The notes below the pieces were generated by a model that was given only the letters and a program-made list of their open reading frames with translations, was not told the origin of the DNA and searched no databases. The translations under genes and the position numbers were made by a program. From Mimachlamys varia (Eukaryota; Mollusca; Bivalvia; Pectinida; Pectinidae), in assembly GCA_947623455.1 (NCBI GenBank), contig OX392530.1, positions 33,387,405 through 33,451,404 on the forward strand: 64,000 bases of DNA, read 5' to 3'. Of the stretch, positions 56,984 to 64,000 are shown piece by piece; position 1 is the first letter of the stretch, and each line of letters starts with the position of its first letter.

Positions 56984-59900
56984 ATGGCAAAGGAAGAGAA
57001 AGGTGTGTGCTACTGTGGAGAGAAAGACATTGAATCGGAGACACCAACTCTCGTCTGTGCCCGATGTCGCGGAAACTTTCATTTAGGTTTGTGATACACT
57101 GTAATAGCAGAATTCAGTAAAAAGAATCCTGTTTCACCCTACAAATAGAATAAGGCTACATATTTCTTTGAACAAATATGCAGTGTTTTGTGATATTTGT
57201 TGCATTCCAAGAGCTATATATATATCATAATGTGAAAGTTCACTACAGATCATACTTTCGTAATTATACATGTATAAATAGAAATTGTATGTGAAGTCTT
57301 CAGAGTGTGTGATGTTTTAAATATTCAAGTATACAAATGTTTAATTCGAATCTGAACTTAATTTATAACATTCAAGATCATAAAATGGAACAATGACAAA
57401 TATATTGAATGAAGATTAATATATAATTTACACTGTAGAATACTTTACTAAAACACTATGTTTATTCCATATATCTTTTAGGCATCAATGGAATCCAATG
57501 TTAAATCAAAATACCATACTACATGTACATTGTAAAATTTAATATCTGAAATCGTAAATTTATAATATAAATTCTAATGTTTAGTTCAGTAAAGGAAGTC
57601 ATTCAAATAAAGTATGACACCATTTTATCAGTCAAACTGTTATTTTATTTTTCTACAATGTAAAATTGGACCTTTTGTTTTCAGAGTGCCTAAAGTCAGG
57701 TTCCCCATCTTCACTGGTGGGAGATGTATTCTTCGATTTCACATGCTCAAAATGTGGAGAAAGACACGAAGAAGTGGTGGAAAGGATGAAAATGCAGTGG
57801 TAATGAACTGTACAATATAGTCATTGGTTCTGTTAGATACACATTCTAGTCATGGGTACTAGCCTGGTCTATCAGTACACCCATAATGTAATCTTTGTTA
57901 TATATATATACTGATAGACAAAGCTAAAATGTAAACCTGTACATGTGTTCTAGTAGTGTACCTACATTTAATCAAAGGAGGTGACTATAATATATGGGAA
58001 TACTCTGCAGACTTGGAGAGACACAGAATTAATCTTTACATTTCTTTTTACTCCTATCTTTTCTTCCTTGGAGCCTACATGGCTACACTTAACTTTAGTG
58101 TTGAACATATGTCCAGGTAAAGGAAGTAATTTGTCCTGTCCCACACCCAGACATACCGTTCAAAATGGTAGTTGCTTAACATTAAGTTGTGATCATTTAG
58201 GGGCAACAACCGTTTTACTCATCAGTATTATGTGCATAATGCTGTGCTGTAACTATGAATGTTGTTTTTGTTAGTTGCTCTTTGATATCAGTATCAGGTC
58301 TATGTTATCACAAGGAAGCAAATACACCAACATACCCTGTCACCGGCACACATGGAGATATACACTAACATACCGTGTCACCACATGCATATAGATATAC
58401 ACCAACATACCCTGTCACCAGCACAGATGGAGATATACACCAACATACCCTGTCACCGCACACATATAGATATACACCAACATACCCTGTCACCGCACAC
58501 ATGGAAATATACACCAACATACCCTCTCACTGGCACACATGGAGATATATACCAACATACCCTGTCACTGGCACACATGAAGATATACACCAACATACCC
58601 TGTCATCACCAGCACATATGGAGATATACAGCAACATACCCTGTCACTGGCGCACTTGGAGATATATACCAACATACCCTCTCACCACACACATATAGAT
58701 ATACACCAACATACCCTGTCACTTGCACACTTGGAGATATTTACCAACATACCCTGTCACTGGCACACATGAAGATATACACCAACATACCCTGTCATCA
58801 CCAGCACATATGGAGATATACACCAACATACCCTGTCATCACAGCACATGAAGATATACACCAACATACCCTGTCATCACCAGCACATATGGAGATATTC
58901 ACCAACATACCCTGTCACTGGCACACTTGGAGATATACACCAGCATACCCTGTCACCGACACATGTGGAGATATTCAACAACATACCCTGTCACCAGCAC
59001 ACATGGAGATATACACCAACATACCCTGTTACCAACGCACATGGAGATACAAATGTATACACCAACAAACCCTGTCACTGGCACACATGGATATATACCA
59101 ACATACTCTGTCACCGTCACACATGGAGATATACACCAAAATACTCTGTCACCAGCACACATGGAGATATACACCAACATACCCTGTCACCAGCACTTAT
59201 GGAAATATACATCAACATACCCTGTCACCGGCACACTTGGAGATATACACCAAAATATCCTGTCACCAGCACACATTGAGATAAACACCAACATACTCTG
59301 TCACCGGCACACTTGGAGATATACACTAAAATATCCTGTCACCAGCAAACATGGAGATATACACCAACATACCCTGTCACCAGCACACATGGAGATATAC
59401 AGCAACATACCCTGAGATATATACATGTAGATCCAATAGACACAGAAGACATTTTGATTGTTTATAAATGACTATTTTAAAATAAACATGAAATATAATT
59501 GATGTTGTATATATTCCACTTTGAGATGTGTTAACTTTTTACAGGACCCAGGTGGTTCTTCTGGCCTTGTATAACCTACAGCTGAGCGGTAAAGTGGGAA
59601 AGTTCGGCTACTACCGATGGAAGGAACATATCTGTGCTTTCATCGACAAGTACTGGCTGGTCCTGTTTGGAAATCACAGGTAACACATTATCCAGACTTC
59701 AGAAAAGGTCATGGTAACTAAAGACACAGGTTTATTGGTAGGATGAATGCCGCATCATTTTAAGGACATTTTATTTGTACAGTGTACTAATTTTTGTGGA
59801 AATGATTTGCATAAGTGTTATTTCATTGATTATTTTTAAAACCTCTGAAATTTCATAATAAGCTTTTCCAACCTTAGAATAAGAACAGTTCAAATGTGTC

Positions 59901-62900
59901 TTCAGGGGTTATTGAGTTGATGTTAACTTTATTGGTTTTACAAGAATTATGGAGCAATATTTAACAACTTGAAACTAGGGTAGAATTTCGTCATCTTGAA
60001 CTCGTATAACTCAAAGACCCTCGTTTAATTCAAAGTGTTTTGTCAGTCCCAGCAAAGCTTTACACTAACATTGAAACTCTTATAACTCGAAAACTCTTAT
60101 AACTCGAAGTTTTCCTATGGTCCCGTTGACTTCAAGATAATGAGGTTTGACTGTATTCCCTGGTGATATTTTAGGCTTCAGATAAGGACACCCCTGTTAT
60201 TGCTTTAAGTTTGCTAAAGTGAACCTAAACACATTCAGGTTATGGTTCAAATTTTGTTTCATCACATTTTGAGCGGAACAAACAACCTTATTGAAAATAT
60301 CATTTTACATACACTGTAGATGTTTGATTTTAGAAAATGTGGCAGTTCTCTCCCTTTATATTTTCATAGTCCTGTATGCTAAGCAGAAAAGGAAAACAAT
60401 GTCCTGTTCTTTGTTCATTGACAAAAGAAACCCCAAACCAGACGTATTTTGTGGATTGACGTGATGTGGTTGCTCCCCCTGACATAATTATGTTGTTGTC
60501 TCCCCTTGACATACTTATGTGGTTGTCTCCTCCTGACATAGTTATGTGGTTGTCTCCCCTGACATAGGTATGTGGTTGTCTCCCCCTGATATAGTTATGT
60601 GGTTGTCTCCCCTGACATAGGTATGTGGTTGTCTCCCCCTGATATAGTTATGTGGTTGTCTCCCCTGACATAGGTATGTGGTTGTCTCCCCCTGATATAG
60701 TTATGTGGTTGTTTCCCCATGACATAGTTATGTGGTTGTCTCCCAATGACAAAGTTATGTGGTTGTCTGCCCCTGACATAGCTATGTGGTTGTCTACCCA
60801 TGACAAAGTTATGTGGTTGTTCCGCTGACATAGCTATGTGGTTGTCTCCCCCTGACATAGTTATGTGGTTGTTTCCCCCTGACATAGTTATGTGGTTGTC
60901 TGCCCCTGACATAGTTATGTGGTTGTCTCCCCCTGACATAGTTATGTGGTTGTTTCCCCTGACATAGCTATTTGGTTGTCTGCCCCTGACATAGCTATGT
61001 GGTTGTCTACCCATGACAAAGTTATGTGGTTGTTCCGCTGACATAGCTATGTGGTTGTCTCCCCCTGACATAGTTATGTGGTTGTCTCCCCCGGACATAG
61101 TTATGTGGTTGTCTCCCCCTGACATAGTTATGTGGTTGTTTCCCCCTGACATAGTTATGTGGTTGTCTGCCCCTGACATAGTTATGTGGTTGTCTCCCCC
61201 TGACATAGTTATGTGGTTGTTTCCCCTGACATAGCTATTTGGTTGTCTGCCCCTGACAAAGTTATGTGGTTGTCTGCCCCTGGCATAGTTATGTGGTTGT
61301 CTGCCCCTAACATAGTTATGTGGTTGTCTCCCCCTGACATAGTTATGTGGTTGTATCCCCCTGACATAGTTATGTGGTTGTCTTCCCCTGACATAGTTAT
61401 GTGGTTGTCTCCCCCTGACATAGTTATGTGGTTGTCTCCCCCTGACATAGTTATGTGGTTGTATCCCCCTGACATAGTTATGTGGTTGTCTTCCCCTGAC
61501 ATAGTTATGTGGTTGTCTCCCCCTGACATAGTTATGTGGTTGTCTCCCCCTGACATAGCTATGTGGTTGTCTCTCCCTGACATAGCTATTTGATTGTCTG
61601 CCCCTGACATAGTTATGTGGTTGTCTGCCCCTGACATAGTTATGTGGTTGTCTGCCCCTGATATAGTTATGCGGTTGTCTGCCCCTGACATAGTTATGTG
61701 GTTTTCTCCCCCGGACATAGTTTTATGGTTGTATCCCCTGGACATAGTTATGTGGTTGTCTCCCCCTGACATAGTTATGTGGTTGTCTCCCCCTAACATA
61801 GTTATGTTGTTGCATCCCCCTGACATAGTTTTGTGGTTGTATCCCCCTGACATAGTTTTGTGGTTGTATCCCCCTGGCATAATTATGTGGTTTTCTCCCC
61901 CTGGCATAGTTATGTGGTTGTCTCCCCCTGACATAGTTATGTGGTTGTCTCCCCCTGACATAGTTTTGTGGTTGTATCCCCCTGACATAGTTTTGTGGTT
62001 GTATCCCCCTGGCATAATTATGTGGTTGTATCCCCCTGGCATAGTTATGTGATTGTATCCCCCTAACATAGTTATGTGGTTGTCTCCCCCTGACATAGTT
62101 ATGTGGTTGTATCCCCCTGACATAGTTATGTGGTTATATCCCCCTGACATAGTTATGTGGTTTTCTCCCCCTGACATAGTTTTGTGGTTGTCTCCCCCTG
62201 ACATAGTTATGTGGTTGTATCCCCCTGACATTGTTATGTGGTTGTTTCCCCCTGACATAGTTATGTAGTTGTCTCCCCCTGACATAGTTATGTAGTTGTC
62301 TCCCCATGACATAGTTATGTGATTGTTTTTCCCAGGAAGAAGACAAACCTGTGGCACGGTACAGTGGCTGGTACACTATCTTCTGGCTGTCCCCATCACT
62401 TTGTATCTGGAGCTAAGGAGCTGGGAGAGTCTGGCTGGTGGAGGTTGGCTGAGATGAAGCCACCCAATCACAAACTAAGTAATCACTTCTGTACTGCTAT
62501 ATCAGCTATAATCTCAAACTAAGTAATCACTTCTGTACTGCTATATGAGCTATAATCACAAACTAAGTAATCACTTCTGTACTGCTATATGAGCTATAAT
62601 CACAAACTAAGTAATCACTTCTGTATAGCAATATCAGCTATAATCACAAACTAAGTAATCACTTCTGTATTGCTATATCAGCTATAATCTCAAACTAAGT
62701 AATCACTTCTGAACTGCTATATGAGCTATAATCAATAACTAAGTAATCACTTCTGTACTGCTATATCAGCTATAATCTCAAACTAAGTAATCACTTCTGT
62801 ATAGCAATATCAGCTATAATCACAAACTAAGTAATCACTTCTGTACTGCTATATCAGCTATAATCACAAACTAAGTAATCACTTCTGTACTGCTATATCA

Positions 62901-63960
62901 GCTATAATCACAAACTAAGTTATCACTTCTGTACTGCTATATCAGCTATAATCTCAAACTAAGTAATCACTTCTGTATTGCTATATCAGAGATAATCTCA
63001 AACTAAGTAATAACTTCTGTACTGCTATATCAGCTATAATCACAAACTAAGTAATAACTTCTGTACTGCTATATCAGCTATAATCACCAACTAAGTAATC
63101 ACTTCTGTACTGCCATATCAGCTATAATCTCAAACTAAGTAATCACTTCTGTACTGCTATATCAGCTATAATCACAAACTAAGTAATCACTTCTGTACTG
63201 CTATATCAGCTATAATCTCAAACTAAGTAATCACTTCTGTATTGCTATATCAGCGATAATCTCAAACTAAGTAATAACTTCTGTACTGCTATATCAGCTA
63301 TAATCACAAACTAAGTTATCACTTCTGTACTGCCATATCAGCTATAATCTCAAACTAAGTAATCACTTCTGTACTGCTATATCAGCTATAATCACAAACT
63401 AAGTAATCACTTCTGTATTGCTATATCAGCTATAATCTCAAACTAAGTAATCACTTCTGTACTGCTATATCAGCTATAATCACAAACTTAGTAATCACTT
63501 CTGTACTGCTATATCAGCTATAATCACAAACTAAGTAATCACTTCTGTATAGCAATATCAGCTATAATCACAAACTAAGTAATCACTTCTGTACTGCTAT
63601 ATCAGCTATAATCACAAACTTAGTAATCACTTTTCTAATGTGATATCAGCTATTAGCTATAATCACAAATGGTAATAGCTTTGAAGGTAATGTGTTTTAC
63701 ATTCAGTGAGACCCATACGTATTACTAAACAAGTGCATTCTAAAATGTTTCTACTTCAGATATGAGAGCAGGAAGAGTTTTTATCTTATCATTCTGTTGT
63801 AGTGACTTCCTCGAACAAGGCTGGACGCCGGCGTGTCAGTCAACCCCTACCACCACAGGAACAAAGCCCCTCCATGAAGGTCGAGGGTCTGCGAAACAGG
63901 AGAGGCAAAACATCCATCGCAGCAGCTATGGAGTTGAAGGCCAAGAGAGAAACTCTGCTG
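56984..63960 (+). CDS. KAT14: KAT14/CSRP2BP (ATAC2) homologue, 5' five coding exons; continues beyond right edge
   Basis: Subunit of the ATAC histone acetyltransferase complex in the nucleus. Exons: 56984-57086 (ATG two bases after acceptor TTACAG), 57685-57799, 59545-59679, 62336-62478, 63803-63960. All have GT/AG borders and the phases join without error, giving 218 residues. Residues 9-58 form a zinc module with C9, C11, C25, C28, H33, C36, C55, C58, in full PHD order. Next come WTQVVLLALYNLQLSGKVGK, GYYRWKEHICAFIDKYW, the NHRKKTNLWHGTVAGTLSSG block and SGWWRLAEMKPP, matching the conserved N-terminal part of KAT14. The fifth exon has VEGLRNRRGKTSIAAAMELK, also a KAT14 segment. The C-terminal GNAT acetyltransferase domain must lie to the right. 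The start lies close to the PHD, without the N-terminal extension I recall in vertebrates; an upstream coding exon cannot be excluded. Confidence 0.9.
57087..57684 (+). other. KAT14 intron 1
   Basis: 598 bp, GTTTGT...TTTTCAG. AT-rich, without repeats or open frames. Confidence 0.8.
58325..59415. repeat. 38-bp minisatellite in KAT14 intron 2, about 29 units
   Basis: Unit: CCTGTCACCAGCACACATGG + AGATATACACCAACATAC. Since 38 is not a multiple of 3, three units make a 38-residue periodic peptide. All three plus-strand frames stay open for long stretches (up to 310 codons at 58352-59284). The array lies wholly inside the intron 57800-59544 and ends about 130 bp before the next exon. Confidence 0.95.
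59965..60160. repeat. short dispersed repeat in KAT14 intron 3
   Basis: GAACTCGTATAACTCAAAGA, AACTCTTATAACTCGAAAAC, AACTCGAAGTTTTCCTATGG and GTTGACTTCAAGATAATGAG + GTTTGACTGTA. The AACTC(G/T)TATAACTC motif occurs three times. It resembles a dispersed sequence often seen in invertebrate genomes; class unknown. Confidence 0.35.
60460..62325. repeat. 27-bp minisatellite in KAT14 intron 3, about 68 units
   Basis: Unit: CTGACATAGTTATGTGGTTG + TCTCCCC. Variants are CTGCCCC, TATCCCC, TTTCCCC and CTGACATAGC. With a period of nine codons and few stops on the minus strand, it yields 203- and 382-codon frames of an NHITMSGGD-type nine-residue repeat. These are antisense to KAT14 and not genes. The array ends about 10 bp before the exon at 62336, so the pyrimidine tract of that acceptor (GATTGTTTTTCCCAG) directly adjoins the last unit. 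Confidence 0.95.
62466..63640. repeat. 44-bp minisatellite spanning a KAT14 exon-intron junction, about 26 units
   Basis: Unit: AATCACAAACTAAGTAATCA + CTTCTGTACTGCTATATCAG + CTAT. The first unit starts inside exon 4: its first 13 bases (62466-62478) are coding and the GT at 62479 is the splice donor. Nearly every later unit repeats CAAACTAAGTAATC, the exon end plus donor. Variants are ATCTCAAAC, TTGCTATATC and ATAGCAATATC. Confidence 0.95.
62479..62484 (+). promoter_or_regulatory. 5' splice site of KAT14 exon 4, first of a repeated series
   Basis: CTAA|GTAATC. Choosing this GT leaves one base A, which with TG at the start of exon 5 (63803) gives Met and keeps the frame. The same 14-base context recurs about every 44 bp downstream, so this is the only donor of the series that avoids the TAA reached at about 62520-62522. 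Confidence 0.8.
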
Positions 63961-64000
63961 GTCAGTAAATAAGGCATGAAATATCTATGGAAGGGAAGTC

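Noticed and set aside
58352..59284. 310-codon plus-strand frame rich in His, Thr and Tyr
   Set aside because: A 38-bp minisatellite read through its three phases. All frames are similarly open, and it lies inside a KAT14 intron between verified splice sites.
61209..62357. 382-codon minus-strand open frame of a nine-residue repeat, and the 203-codon frame at 60595-61206
   Set aside because: Both follow from a 27-bp period without stop codons in one frame. They lie antisense inside a KAT14 intron, show equal variation at all codon positions, and have no signal peptide or splice context.

Overview
The window is eukaryotic: AT-rich, with long intergenic gaps, GT/AG-bounded exons, a Tc1-like transposon, several non-LTR and Penelope-like retroelement remnants, and very many minisatellites. 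The repeat families (tandem units of roughly 130-160 bp followed by GACA/GACGG-type microsatellite tracts, as in bivalve pearl/CvE elements) and the gene content (fucolectin-type domain, lineage-specific GT31 glycosyltransferases, a galactose 3-O-sulfotransferase) point to a marine lophotrochozoan, most likely a bivalve mollusc. That assignment is inference. No database was searched.

Layout. 0-1 kb: one exon of a fucolectin/FTP (F5/8-type) domain gene on the minus strand. 1-31 kb: no convincing host gene. It holds a Penelope-like RT remnant, an L1/Tx1-like RT remnant, a 5'-truncated non-LTR insertion with a visible 12-bp target-site duplication, an apparently intact Tc1 element, a foldback MITE family, a tRNA-derived SINE-like sequence and five large tandem arrays. 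32-43.6 kb: two single-exon GT31 (beta-1,3-galactosyltransferase-like) paralogues facing each other tail to tail, separated by 8.2 kb of minisatellite and repeats. 48-49.2 kb: the main exon of a galactose 3-O-sulfotransferase (GAL3ST) on the minus strand. 52.7-53.8 kb: a 33-bp array. 57-64 kb: the 5' half (five coding exons, all phases consistent) of a KAT14/CSRP2BP (ATAC2) homologue on the plus strand, running off the right edge. Three consecutive introns of it are each filled by a different minisatellite.

Functionally, the GT31 pair and the GAL3ST are Golgi type II membrane enzymes. They could act in sequence (add beta-linked galactose, then sulfate it), so their linkage suggests a sulfated-glycan gene neighbourhood. 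KAT14 is an unrelated chromatin gene (ATAC complex). Twelve large tandem arrays add up to about 14 kb, roughly 22% of the window, and account for most of the long open reading frames that are not genes. The most unusual structure is the 44-bp array at 62466-63640. It begins inside a KAT14 exon and repeats that exon's 3' end together with its splice donor about 26 times.
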